A stretch of 64,000 bases of DNA from Paracoccaceae bacterium (GTDB taxonomy: Bacteria; Pseudomonadota; Alphaproteobacteria; Rhodobacterales; Rhodobacteraceae). Positions within the stretch are counted from its first letter, which is position 1, and every line of letters starts with the position of its first letter. The notes beneath the pieces were generated by a model. That model did not search any database. It was not told the origin of the DNA and saw only the letters and a program-made list of their open reading frames with translations. Where the stretch lies: positions 33,174 through 97,173 of the forward strand of contig CANNIA010000013.1 in NCBI GenBank assembly GCA_947504705.1. The letters are read 5' to 3'. The translations under genes and the position numbers were made by a program. Below are positions 55,596 through 64,000 of the stretch, piece after piece.

Positions 55596-56990
55596 ATGGC
55601 AACTCAAGTACTTATGCCCGCACTGTCCCCCACGATGGAGGAAGGTACGCTGGCCAAATGGCTGGTGAAAGTTGGCGACAAGGTGAAATCGGGCCAGATC
55701 CTGGCCGAGATCGAGACCGACAAGGCCACGATGGAATTCGAGGCGGTCGATGAAGGTGTAGTCGGCGCGCTGCTGGTCGCCGAAGGAACCGCAGGCGTGA
55801 AAGTGAACACGCCGATTGCGGTGATGGTCGAGGAAGGTGAAGACGCCTCTTCGGTCGCTTCGCAGCCCTCATCGGCTGCGCCCGCCCCAGCGATAAGCGC
55901 GGTAAGGCCGAGCGATGAGCGACCGGTCGCTGCTGCGGTAGCTGCGGCCCCTGCCCCGGTAGTGGCGGCGAAGGGCTGGCCGCATTCGGACCTGCCGGAA
56001 GGTGTGCCGACGAAGACGATGACGGTGCGGGAAGCGCTGCGCGAGGCGATGGCCGAAGAGATGCGCGCTGATCCGACCGTGTTCCTGATGGGCGAGGAAG
56101 TGGGCGAATATCAGGGAGCCTACAAGATCTCGCAGGGCTTGCTGGGCGAATTCGGCCCGAAGCGCGTGGTCGATACGCCGATCACCGAGATGGGCTTTGC
56201 AGGCATCGCCACGGGCGCAAGCTGGGGCGGGCTGAAGCCGATTGTCGAGTTCATGACCTTCAACTTCGCGATGCAGGCGATTGACCACATCCTGAACTCG
56301 GCGGCGAAGACGCTGTATATGTCGGGGGGGCAGATGGGTTCGCCCATGGTGTTCCGCGGAACCAACGGTGCTGCGGCGCGGGTTGGGGCACAGCATTCTC
56401 AGGACTATGCGGCATGGTATGCAGCGATCCCCGGCTTGCGGGTCTGCATGCCCTATTCGGCGGCGGATGCGAAAGGGCTCTTGAAGTCTGCTATCCGCGA
56501 TCCGAACCCGGTCGTGTTCCTGGAAAACGAGATCCTGTATGGTCGGTCCTTCGAGGTTCCGGCGGAGGGGGATTTCACTATTCCCTTCGGCAAGGCGTCG
56601 ATCATGCGGGCGGGGTCGGATGTGACGCTGGTGTCCTTTGGCATTGGCGTGGCGCATGCGCTGGCGGCGGCGGAAGAGTTGGCCAAGGATGGGATCAGCG
56701 CCGAGGTGATCAACCTGCGGACCCTGCGGCCCATCGACTATGACACGGTGCTGGCGTCGGTGATGAAGACCAACCGCTGTGTGACGGTGGAAGAGGGCTT
56801 CCCGGTGGGGTCGATTGGCGACCACCTAGCCAGCACAATCATGCAGCGGGCGTTCGATTATCTGGATGCTCCGGTCATGACCTGCACGGGCAAGGATGTG
56901 CCGATGCCCTATGCCGCGAACCTGGAAAAATTCGCGCTGATCACGCCGGCGGAGGTTGTTACCGCCGTCAAATCCGTCTGCTACCGGTAG
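55596..56990 (+). CDS. pdhB: Pyruvate dehydrogenase E1 component, beta subunit, with lipoyl domain
   Basis: The protein is 464 residues. Residues 1-80 are a biotinyl/lipoyl domain with the lipoylated Lys in [17 protein letters not shown]. An Ala/Pro-rich linker of about 50 residues follows, then the E1-beta transketolase fold ([39 protein letters not shown]). A lipoyl domain on E1-beta is a trait of many alphaproteobacteria. It is 12 bp after pdhA. Confidence 0.97.
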   Translation: MATQVLMPALSPTMEEGTLAKWLVKVGDKVKSGQILAEIETDKATMEFEAVDEGVVGALLVAEGTAGVKVNTPIAVMVEEGEDASSVASQPSSAAPAPAISAVRPSDERPVAAAVAAAPAPVVAAKGWPHSDLPEGVPTKTMTVREALREAMAEEMRADPTVFLMGEEVGEYQGAYKISQGLLGEFGPKRVVDTPITEMGFAGIATGASWGGLKPIVEFMTFNFAMQAIDHILNSAAKTLYMSGGQMGSPMVFRGTNGAAARVGAQHSQDYAAWYAAIPGLRVCMPYSAADAKGLLKSAIRDPNPVVFLENEILYGRSFEVPAEGDFTIPFGKASIMRAGSDVTLVSFGIGVAHALAAAEELAKDGISAEVINLRTLRPIDYDTVLASVMKTNRCVTVEEGFPVGSIGDHLASTIMQRAFDYLDAPVMTCTGKDVPMPYAANLEKFALITPAEVVTAVKSVCYR

Positions 56991-56999
56991 GAGGGGACC

Positions 57000-58307
57000 A
57001 TGGCTGTTGAAATTCTGATGCCCGCACTGTCCCCGACGATGGAAGAGGGGACCCTTGCCAAGTGGCTGGTCAAGGAGGGTCAGGCGGTGAAATCCGGCAT
57101 GATCATCGCCGAGATCGAGACCGACAAGGCGACGATGGAGTTCGAGGCGGTTGACGAGGGGGTGATCGGCAAGCTGCTGATCGCCGAAGGGACAGCCGGT
57201 GTGAAGGTAAACACGCCTATCGCACTGCTTTTGGAAGACGGCGATGATGCTTCGGCTGCTGCGCCGAAGGCTGCTCCTGCCCCAGTTGCGGCTCCGGTGG
57301 CGGCGGCTACGGCTGTGGCGGCGGCGGTTTTGGCCCCTGCCCCGACAGCGCCGGTTGTGGCAGGTGCCCGGGTCTTTGCCTCGCCCTTGGCGCGGCGGAT
57401 TGCCAAGGACAAGGGGTTGGACCTGACCAAGGTCGCAGGCTCTGGCCCGCATGGGCGGATCGTGCGGGCGGATGTCGAAGGGGCGGCTCCGGTCGCGGCA
57501 GTAGCTGCGGCTCCGGCTTCGGCTTCGGTTGCTGCGGCCCCAAAGGCGGCACCGGCGGCGACTGGGATGCCGACGGGCATGTCGGCTGAGACCGTGATGA
57601 AGATGTATGCCGACCGTCCTTACGAAGAAGTGGCGCTGGACGGGATGCGGCGGGTGATTGCGGCGCGGCTGACCGAAGCCAAGCAGACGATCCCGCATTT
57701 CTATCTGCGCCGCGAGGTGCGGCTGGATGCACTGATGGCGTTCCGCGAAGAAATCAACAAGGGTCTGGAAGCGCGGGGCGTCAAGCTTTCGGTCAACGAC
57801 TTCATCATCAAAGCCTGCGCAATGGCGCTGCAAGCTGTACCCAACGCGAATGCCGTCTGGGCCGGTGACCGGATCCTGCGGCTGAAGCCGTCGGATGTGG
57901 CAGTGGCTGTGGCAGTCGAGGGTGGCTTGTTCACTCCGGTCCTGCGCGATGCGGACAAGAAGTCACTGTCGACGTTGTCGGCCGAGATGAAGGATCTTGC
58001 TGGACGGGCCAAGACCAAGAAGCTGGCACCGCATGAATATCAGGGCGGCAGCTTTGCGATTTCGAACCTTGGGATGATGGGGGTCGAGAATTTCGACGCC
58101 GTGATCAACCCGCCGCATGGCTCGATCCTTGCGGTAGGTGCTGGGATCAAGAAGCCGGTGGTGCTGGCGGATGGAACGATTGGCGTAGCGACCGTGATGT
58201 CGATGACGCTGTCGGTCGATCACCGGGTCATCGACGGGGCCTTGGGGGCGGAGTTCATGAAGGCCGTGGTCGAAGGGCTGGAAAAACCGCTGTCGATGCT
58301 GGCTTAA
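57000..58307 (+). CDS. pdhC: Dihydrolipoamide acetyltransferase (pyruvate dehydrogenase E2)
   Basis: The protein is 435 residues. The N-terminal lipoyl domain is almost the same as that of pdhB. A long Ala/Pro linker follows, then the peripheral-subunit-binding domain ([37 protein letters not shown]) and the catalytic domain with [13 protein letters not shown], which holds the catalytic His and Asp. It transfers acetyl to CoA. No E3 (lpd) gene follows; the plus-strand unit ends at the hairpin at 58315. Confidence 0.97.
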   Translation: MAVEILMPALSPTMEEGTLAKWLVKEGQAVKSGMIIAEIETDKATMEFEAVDEGVIGKLLIAEGTAGVKVNTPIALLLEDGDDASAAAPKAAPAPVAAPVAAATAVAAAVLAPAPTAPVVAGARVFASPLARRIAKDKGLDLTKVAGSGPHGRIVRADVEGAAPVAAVAAAPASASVAAAPKAAPAATGMPTGMSAETVMKMYADRPYEEVALDGMRRVIAARLTEAKQTIPHFYLRREVRLDALMAFREEINKGLEARGVKLSVNDFIIKACAMALQAVPNANAVWAGDRILRLKPSDVAVAVAVEGGLFTPVLRDADKKSLSTLSAEMKDLAGRAKTKKLAPHEYQGGSFAISNLGMMGVENFDAVINPPHGSILAVGAGIKKPVVLADGTIGVATVMSMTLSVDHRVIDGALGAEFMKAVVEGLEKPLSMLA

Positions 58308-58314
58308 CCTTTAA

Positions 58315-58339
58315 AGCGGGGGATTTCGTGTCCCCCGCT
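58315..58339. terminator. Terminator hairpin after pdhC
   Basis: A 9-bp stem AGCGGGGGA/TCCCCCGCT with loop TTTCGTG is followed by CTTCCGGCGGGGTATTTCG. The tail again resembles the GGGATATTTGG end of the 42-bp repeat, so it may be a divergent copy used as a terminator. Confidence 0.6.
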
Positions 58340-58391
58340 CTTCCGGCGGGGTATTTCGCCAAGAGGAACCCTGGGACAATTGGGGGCCAGT

Positions 58392-59051
58392 TTACTTTGC
58401 CTTCAGCGCAGAAATCAGCCGCACCGAGCGCGACAGGATCGTGACGGCTGTCCCGGCAGCGATGATCCAGAGCATGATGCCCATGGTCCACTCCCCGCCG
58501 TAAAAGGCAGCAACCACACTACCGATGGTCAGTGCTGCCATGCGGTGCTGTTTGGCCATGGGGCCGGAGAAATCGGGGGCAAAGCCCTCGGCCCGGCCAA
58601 GTTCGCGGATATAGGCGGCGGCGATAGCAAGGGTTGCGGCAAAGAGGCCAAGCGACAGGTTTCCAGCGGCAATCCCTGCCCCTGCAAGGAAGAGAAAGTC
58701 GGAGAGACGGTCCGGCACTTCATTCCAGAAGGGGCCGTCATTGGCGCCCTGCCCGCCTTCGACCGCGACCAAGCCGTCAATCAGGTTGCAGACCAGCCGC
58801 GCCTGGGCCGTAGAAGCTGCAAGGATCAGCCAGATGAATTGCAGGAAGCCCGGCCCGAGCGGCGAAAGGACGTAGAAGATCGCGCCAAGGGCGGCAAAGC
58901 CGATGGCCAGACGCGAAATCTGGTTCGGGGTTATGCCCATCTTTACGGCACGCTCGGCCAAGGCCTTCGCCCAGGCAGTATTGCGTGAGGTCAGGGCGCG
59001 GCGGTTCGCGATCGGATCTTCGTTTGGTTCGGCTTGTTCGGCGGTGTTCAT
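58392..59051 (-). CDS. CDP-alcohol phosphatidyltransferase family protein, altered signature
   Basis: The protein is 219 residues with six hydrophobic segments. The family motif D-x2-DG-x2-AR-x8-G-x3-D-x3-D appears as N89-x2-D92G93-x2-A96V97-x8-G106-x3-N110-x3-D114. Two metal ligands are thus Asn and the Arg is Val. The spacing is intact, and from memory the same changes occur in a subfamily that accompanies CdsA-like proteins (for example the E. coli YnbA/YnbB pair). It may transfer a phosphatidyl group to an unusual alcohol or have lost that activity. ATGA overlap couples it to the CdsA-like gene. Confidence 0.85.
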   Translation of the reverse strand: MNTAEQAEPNEDPIANRRALTSRNTAWAKALAERAVKMGITPNQISRLAIGFAALGAIFYVLSPLGPGFLQFIWLILAASTAQARLVCNLIDGLVAVEGGQGANDGPFWNEVPDRLSDFLFLAGAGIAAGNLSLGLFAATLAIAAAYIRELGRAEGFAPDFSGPMAKQHRMAALTIGSVVAAFYGGEWTMGIMLWIIAAGTAVTILSRSVRLISALKAK

Positions 59052-59992
59052 GTTGTGGACCAGAAGAAGCGGGTGACATGGAAGAAGATGGGGGCAGCAA
59101 AGATCACTGAGTCAAGCCGATCGATGAACCCGCCGTGCCCGGCGATCAGGTGGCCCCAGTCTTTGACCCCACGGTCGCGTTTGATGGCTGACATGACCAG
59201 CCCGCCGAAAAAGCCCAAGGTCGTGATCATCAAGCACATGGCGGCGGCCAGCAGTGGAGAGAACGGCGTCATCCAGAAAAGCGCCGTGCCGACGGCCGAG
59301 GCGCTGAGGGCACCGCCAATCAACCCCTCCCATGTCTTGGAGGGGGACAGGTTAGGGGCGACCTTGGTGCGCCCGACAAGCTTGCCCCAGACATATTGCA
59401 GCACGTCAGAGAGCTGCACAATGAAGATAAGGTAGGCGATGAGGATGACGTTGCGCCCTTCGAACCCCGGGATCTGCAAGTAAAGGAGCGCAGGCACATG
59501 GCTGGTGCAATAGACGCAGATCATTAGCGCCCATTGCGTCTGCGAAACCCGGATCAGGAAATCCTTCGTGCTGCCGCGTAGGGCCGAGGCGATGGGCAGA
59601 AGGAGAAAGGCGTAGACCGGGACGAAGATCGAATACATTCCGTACCAGTCGGTGGCTAGGAAGGCATATTGCAAGGGCAGGATCAGGAAGAAGCAGGCGA
59701 CCAAGGACCAATGGTCGGCGCGGTCATGCGTCGTGAGGGTCAGGAATTCGCGTAGTGCCGCAAAAGAGCAGAGCGCGAAGAGAAGGATCACCCCGGTTCG
59801 CCCAGCCAGGAAGGCAAGGCCCAGCATGATCACCATCACCCACCACGAAGTGATGCGGGCACTCAGGTTCTCGATGACAGGGTTTTCGCCATTGGGCGAG
59901 AGCTTTTGGCGCAGGATGCCGCCGATCAATGAGGCGAAGACGAGGATCGCCCCTGCACCCGCGATCAGCCAAAGAAGGTCGGGGCTTGTCAT
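59048..59992 (-). CDS. Phosphatidate cytidylyltransferase-like protein (CdsA family)
   Basis: The protein is 314 residues with eight or more hydrophobic segments. The C-terminal CdsA signature is complete: SAIKRDRGVKDWGHLIAGHGGFIDRLDS (shown in parts: SAIKRDRGVKDWG, then HGGFIDRLDS). SPSKTWEGLIGG is the other conserved stretch. It should make CDP-diacylglycerol from phosphatidate and CTP in the inner membrane. It overlaps both neighbours by 4 nt, forming a trio with the PlsC-like and CDP-alcohol enzymes. A main CdsA is expected elsewhere, so this is likely the specialised paralogue. Confidence 0.9.
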   Translation of the reverse strand: MTSPDLLWLIAGAGAILVFASLIGGILRQKLSPNGENPVIENLSARITSWWVMVIMLGLAFLAGRTGVILLFALCSFAALREFLTLTTHDRADHWSLVACFFLILPLQYAFLATDWYGMYSIFVPVYAFLLLPIASALRGSTKDFLIRVSQTQWALMICVYCTSHVPALLYLQIPGFEGRNVILIAYLIFIVQLSDVLQYVWGKLVGRTKVAPNLSPSKTWEGLIGGALSASAVGTALFWMTPFSPLLAAAMCLMITTLGFFGGLVMSAIKRDRGVKDWGHLIAGHGGFIDRLDSVIFAAPIFFHVTRFFWSTT

Positions 59993-60642
59993 TCCCGGCC
60001 CTCGGCATCTGGTCTGCCGGCAAGCAGAGCTTTGGTCGCGCGGGCAAGGAAGGCGTCTTTGACCTCGCCACCCGAAAGGTGGATCGGTGCGCCAAAGGTC
60101 AGAGTGCAGATCAGCGGCACGGGAATGACTTCGCCCTTGGGCATAACGCGGTTGAGGTTGGCAATCCAGACCGGGACAAGGTCAACCTCTGGGCGTGCCT
60201 TCGCAAGGTGGTAAAGCCCGGACTTGAAGGGGAGAAGAGCTGTGTCCGAGCTGTTGCGCTGACCTTCGGGGAAAATGATCAGCGACGAGCCCTGATCCAG
60301 AGCTGTGACCATCTGGGTCACAGGGTCTTCAGTCCGGGCCTCGGGGCGGCGATCGATCAGGACCGCGTTGAAGACCTCGCGCCCGATGAAGGCCCGGAGG
60401 GAGGACTTGAGCCAGTAATCAAGCGCCGCAACGGGTCGGGTCTGGCGGCGCAGGGAGGCGGGAAGCACCGTCCACAGCAGGACGAAATCGCCGTTCGACG
60501 TATGGTTGGCAAAATATACGCGCTGACGGGGGACCGGCTCGATCCCCTGCCAGATGGCGCGAGGTGCGGTCATGAACCGAGCGAAGACCGAGATCGCTTG
60601 GCCTGCCACGCGGGCAGCGAAGGCGTGCAACGCTGGGTTCAT
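59989..60642 (-). CDS. 1-Acyl-sn-glycerol-3-phosphate acyltransferase-like protein (PlsC family)
   Basis: The protein is 217 residues. The acyltransferase motif H47-x4-D52 (NHTSNGD) and FPEGQR at 124-129 (a variant of FPEGTR) are present. It should acylate a lysophosphatidate or a related acceptor at the membrane. It overlaps the CdsA-like gene by ATGA and starts 10 bp behind cysE, so all four could share a transcript. Confidence 0.9.
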   Translation of the reverse strand: MNPALHAFAARVAGQAISVFARFMTAPRAIWQGIEPVPRQRVYFANHTSNGDFVLLWTVLPASLRRQTRPVAALDYWLKSSLRAFIGREVFNAVLIDRRPEARTEDPVTQMVTALDQGSSLIIFPEGQRNSSDTALLPFKSGLYHLAKARPEVDLVPVWIANLNRVMPKGEVIPVPLICTLTFGAPIHLSGGEVKDAFLARATKALLAGRPDAEGRE

Positions 60643-60652
60643 CTGGCGCTGA

Positions 60653-61459
60653 TCATTCCGATTTCAGGATCTGATCCATGGTCAGCGCCGGCTGTGCGCA
60701 ACCGGCCTTCCCGACAACCCGAGCAGGCACCCCCGCGACGGTTGAATTCGGTGGAACTTCCTCAAGCACGACCGATCCAGCAGCAATCCGCGAGCAGTGG
60801 CCGACGCGGATGTTGCCCAGAACTTTTGCCCCAGCCCCGATCAGGACTCCGTCCTCGATCTTCGGATGACGGTCGCCATCTTCCTTGCCGGTGCCGCCCA
60901 AGGTAACCGAATGTAGCATCGAGACATTGTCACCAACGATGGCCGTCTCGCCGATGACGATGGAATGGGCATGGTCGATCATGATGCCCTTTCCTACGCG
61001 GGCAGCTGGATGGATGTCGACGCCGAAAACTTCTGAGACCCGCATCTGGACGAAATAGGACAGATCCTTCCGGCCAATCTGCCAAAGCCAGTGGCCGACA
61101 CGATATGCTTGGACAGCCTGAAACCCCTTGAAAAACAAGATCGGCTGCAAAAAGCGATGGCAGGCGGGGTCCCGTTCGTAGACCGCCATAAGGTCGGATC
61201 GAGCGGCTGCACCGATTTCAGGTGCGCAATCATAGGCTTCATCAGCGATTTCACGCAGAATCTGTTCACTCATCTCGCCCGAGGCGAGTTTAAGCGAAAA
61301 CCGATAGGCCAACGCACGTTCAAGCGAAGCGTGGTGGAGAAGGCCGGAGTGTATCAAACCACCAAGCAGCGGTTCGCTGCGGATCGCCTCGTCCGCTTCT
61401 TCGCAAACGCGCCGCCAGACCGGATCGACGGTGCTTAGTTTGGCTTTGGTCTCAAACAT
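60653..61459 (-). CDS. cysE: Serine acetyltransferase
   Basis: The protein is 268 residues with the N-terminal SATase helical domain and a C-terminal left-handed beta-helix. DIHPAARVGKGIMIDHAHSIVIGETAIVGDNVSMLHSVTLGGTGKE carries the catalytic Asp/His pair and the CoA site. The C-terminal Ile (QILKSE) is near the tail that in CysE binds CysK. It makes O-acetylserine for cysteine synthesis. In Rhodobacterales cysE is a common neighbour of the GTA cluster. Confidence 0.97.
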   Translation of the reverse strand: MFETKAKLSTVDPVWRRVCEEADEAIRSEPLLGGLIHSGLLHHASLERALAYRFSLKLASGEMSEQILREIADEAYDCAPEIGAAARSDLMAVYERDPACHRFLQPILFFKGFQAVQAYRVGHWLWQIGRKDLSYFVQMRVSEVFGVDIHPAARVGKGIMIDHAHSIVIGETAIVGDNVSMLHSVTLGGTGKEDGDRHPKIEDGVLIGAGAKVLGNIRVGHCSRIAAGSVVLEEVPPNSTVAGVPARVVGKAGCAQPALTMDQILKSE

Positions 61460-61532
61460 GGTGACGCCTCCTGTCGGGACTTTCTACCACATTATGGAAC
61501 CAAGACGACACGCAAAACTGTTTTGCAGGCCT

Positions 61533-61817
61533 TCACATTTTAGAATGATCAAAGAGCGCTTTGCATGAAACGATCAAAGATGCCAGAAACGCCTCATCAT
61601 CGGCAAATGGCTCCGCTCGGGGGGAAAGAGTAAGGCAGCGCGACATAAGACTGCCATCGCCGAATTCAGGATGTGAGCGACCATTCTCGAGGAGGTGATT
61701 TGCTGCAATGCCGACTTCGGAAAGAATTCTCTTTGCGATCTGCCTACGTTTAGCGGCAGGTGCCGGCGAAAGAACCCGCGCAAGAAGCGCGAGTTCAAAT
61801 AGACTTATGGCCCGCAT
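61533..61817 (-). CDS. Small protein associated with the GTA cluster end
   Basis: The protein is 94 residues. Its pattern (LARVLSPAPAAKRRQIAKRIL, HPEFGDGSLMSRCLTL) matches a short protein I recall next to GTA gp15 in Rhodobacterales (a DUF7742-like family, from memory). It begins 1 nt after the gp15 stop, so it is coupled to it. The function is unknown. Confidence 0.65.
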   Translation of the reverse strand: MRAISLFELALLARVLSPAPAAKRRQIAKRILSEVGIAANHLLENGRSHPEFGDGSLMSRCLTLSPRAEPFADDEAFLASLIVSCKALFDHSKM

Positions 61818-61818
61818 A

Positions 61819-63852
61819 TCAAGCCGGAATTTCTATGACTCGGACTGGGCCAGGACCGACGTGAGCTGAGATTTGGGCCACTTCGACCCGATAGGCCCCG
61901 ACAATTCCGGCAGAAGACCGCATCGTGGGGGTATGGGTGAATGTCAACTCAGCTACGCTGTATTCAGCCTTGATTTCCGGGCCTTGGATGACCCGAACTA
62001 CAAAGGACTGGGTTTCCTCTCCAAGGGGAACATCCGGCGCTAGCCAACTGTCACCCCCAATTCGGGTCCTGCGTTTCCAGCTGAACTGGTGGTCACCCGA
62101 CATGACAACCACTGACCGCAAATGCGCGACCGGATACGGACGAAGCCCTGCGCCGCCGAATGCCTCGACCCGGTGCGATGCATTCAGATCGTCATTGCCG
62201 CGGGCCGCCGCTCCGATCCGGTAGTGCCGGGAAAGACCCAACGCCGAAAGAGGCAAGTCAAGTTGCTGAAGCGCAAGATCTAGAAGCACGACCGTGCTTC
62301 CAGCAGGCCAGACTGCAGGCATCAGACCATCTGTACCAAGCTGCCCGCGCAGACGAGTCGCAAGCTCATAGGTCATCGGGGCGACAAGCTGGGCCTCTGC
62401 AAACTGGAATATTTCCCAGTTCTCGCTGCTGCCATCACCGATCGCCATGACATTCGCACCGTTCAGGACCCCCAGTTGATCGACCGAAGCAAGCTCTCCA
62501 TCGCTCAGCCTTATCCGCAAGGGCGCACCCCGATCCCAGATGCCTGGGCTTGCCATAGAAAGAGCCGTCTCCGTGATGCCAATAGTTGCAGAAGCAGATA
62601 TCAGACGGTTCAATTCACAGCCAGAATCCTGACTTGCCGCCCAAACCCCGACGGTGCCGGGCCAGGGCGATGCTGTAACCGCCACGTGAGGAGCATGCGG
62701 AACCTCTTCACCCGTCAAAAGCGGCAAGTCGAGGAAGACGGGGAAGACTGGGCCCTGCCGGGAAAAGCTACGGGTGACGATCACTTCGCTATCCGCGCTT
62801 GCCGGCAGGTAGACCCCTCGCTCTACGCGCACGGCCTCCAGAACCTGCGCTTCAGCCAATTCCACTCTATCAATGCGATAGCGTTGACCATGGGCTCGGA
62901 CAACATCACCCGCTCCAAGCAAAAGCCTAGACTTTGGCAGGGCAAACCGCGCTCCGTCCCGTGCGACCCGCGCCTCGGCAAGCCAGCGTTCTACGGTGGC
63001 AAGTGCCTCATTGCGGGTCAGGGCCAAAGGCAGATCGGTCTGCGAAACGCCGCGTGCCTCTTCGTCGGGAAAGCGCACTTCGGCTGAACGGACTTCATAA
63101 CTTGCCTGCGACTCGACAAAGCCGATCCGAACCTGACCGGTCATCTCGGCATCCGGTGCACGGGTCGTCTCGAAATCGCCGTCGATATCCGGTGCGATTG
63201 CAAAATCATCTGCCGTTAGTTCGGCTTCAATCCGAGCGTTCCGATTGCGGAATCGAATTTTCCCATCGCGTTCGGTCGAGTCAAAGCCATAGGCCAACAT
63301 CAGTGGCTGCAAGGCCGCTCGCCCGGTGGTCAAATCGGGCTGCTGGAAACCCCTGACCAACCCATAAAGCTGCTCGGTGTCGATTGATTCGACTCCGGAG
63401 CCTTGGCAGAGTTCAGCCACAACGGCTCCAAGCGGCTGGTTTGTCGCTCGACCGTTTACCCAATGACCGCGTGAATAGTTGTCACCATCATTCCAGACGT
63501 CGATCAGGCCGGGAAACTCTGGAAAAGGCCGCGCATCCCAAGCCCAGACATGGGCATGGTCAAGATCGACCATCGGCCCTTGGTAATGTCCCGAGATCGG
63601 ATTGTTCGCCGGAATAGACCAATATGCGTTCACTGCCAAAAGATATTGCATCTGGATCAGGTCGTCTCGGTGACCGTTGGACCGCGCGGGAAGCCCGGAT
63701 TCCGAGGATTTGACGTCGACGAACCGGTTCGGCTGGTTCGTCCCCTTGTCAATCGCTGGGCAGCCGTATTCAGTGAACCAGATTGGCTTGGATCCCGGCA
63801 CCCAACTCGTTGGTATCGTCGCTCGCAGGACTCCAATCCGGTCATGATGCAG
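61819..63852 (-). pseudogene. GTA gp15 (megatron/host-specificity baseplate protein), 3' part, cut by an insertion sequence
   Basis: The frame encodes 677 residues from the IS junction at 63852. It runs HHDRIGVLRATIPTSW, then PIWFTEYGCPAIDKGTNQPN, the end of the TIM-barrel domain of GTA gp15, and on through the phage-tail-like domains to the stop. Intact gp15 is around 1300 residues, so nearly half is missing on the 5' side, beyond the IS. A GTG at 63801 could start a truncated product of 660 residues, but the N-terminal barrel would be incomplete. Loss of gp15 should block particle assembly or attachment. Confidence 0.85.
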
Positions 63853-64000
63853 TGTTGATTTTCACCCAGAACTGAGCCGGGTTTTTCACCGAGAAGTGAG
63901 CCACCTCTGATTATGGATTTCGGTTCATGCCGGGGTCAAGCTGTGTGTTGTCTCCTTCTTTTTCTTTGCGGCGGATGCGGCAGCTGAGCTTGCCTTGAAG
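63853..64000 (-). mobile_element. IS21-family insertion sequence, right end (partial)
   Basis: From TGTTGA at 63853 the sequence has two near-identical 20-nt direct repeats, TTTTCACCCAGAACTGAGCC (63859-63878) and TTTTCACCGAGAAGTGAGCC (63883-63902; 18/20). Multiple terminal repeats of this kind are typical of IS21-type ends. The IS runs out of the window, so target duplication cannot be checked. Confidence 0.8.
63925..64000 (-). CDS. IS21 helper ATPase (IstB-like), C-terminal end (partial)
   Basis: The last 24 codons before the stop read FKASSAAASAAKKKKETTH and SLTPA, a basic, Ala/Lys-rich tail of the kind that ends IstB-like proteins of this IS group. It reads toward the IS end, as istB does in IS21. 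The rest lies outside the window. Confidence 0.65.
   Translation of the reverse strand, partial: FKASSAAASAAKKKKETTHSLTPA

Overview
The window is a chromosomal segment of a high-GC alphaproteobacterium, most likely of the Rhodobacteraceae (Rhodobacter/Tabrizicola/Gemmobacter-like). The evidence is the alphaproteobacterial pyruvate dehydrogenase operon with a lipoyl domain on E1-beta, a class II (B12) ribonucleotide reductase, the RND, Liv and Hyu gene styles, dense GTG/TTG and ATGA coupling, and the tail of a Rhodobacterales gene transfer agent (GTA) megatron gene near cysE. No rRNA, CRISPR array or replication origin is visible.

Layout: 1-3.2 kb holds the end of an M20 peptidase gene, a GNAT acetyltransferase, two tRNA-Asp genes, a pirin, tRNA-Val(TAC), a histidine phosphatase gene broken by an amber codon, and tRNA-Val(CAC). 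3.2-9.1 kb holds an HU-like protein, a tandem pair of small secreted S74-chaperone-like proteins, lon and tgt. 8.5-13.8 kb is a tetR-MFP-RND efflux operon with a perfect 16-bp operator candidate over its promoter.

13.8-30.2 kb is the most interesting region. Thirteen consecutive minus-strand genes, many overlapping, look like one catabolic locus. They encode a three-domain molybdenum hydroxylase (FAD subunit plus a fused FeS/Mo subunit), a 6-hydroxynicotinate-reductase-like protein, a UPF0280 protein, an 'amino acid synthesis' (DUF1185-type) protein, a polytopic membrane protein of unknown role, a complete Liv-type ABC importer, and a hydantoinase/oxoprolinase pair (HyuA/HyuB). A divergent MarR regulator sits at the head. 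Read as chemistry, this is import, hydroxylation, reductive dearomatisation and ATP-dependent lactam opening of a nitrogen heterocycle. A TetR-controlled TMADH/N-methylproline-demethylase-type flavoenzyme lies next to it.

33.5-54 kb is mostly housekeeping: a Fur-family regulator, nrdJ with an NrdR-like box, EamA transporters, eno, a pseudouridine synthase, a cupin, a desaturase, rarD, anmK, tyrS, two cyclophilins, pgk, class I fructose-bisphosphate aldolase and an FtsB-like protein. 54.6-58.3 kb is pdhA-pdhB-pdhC. 58.4-61.5 kb is a translationally coupled phospholipid trio (PlsC-like, CdsA-like, CDP-alcohol phosphatidyltransferase with altered metal ligands) behind cysE. The right edge shows a GTA gp15 gene cut by the end of an IS21-type insertion sequence.

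Several short repeat families recur between genes: a 15-bp palindrome (3 sites), a 42-bp repeat present twice identically with looser relatives, a double-hairpin element (2 sites, one apparently inside an ORF 5' end), REP-like GTGGGC hairpins (3), and an 11-bp tandem repeat (4 units).
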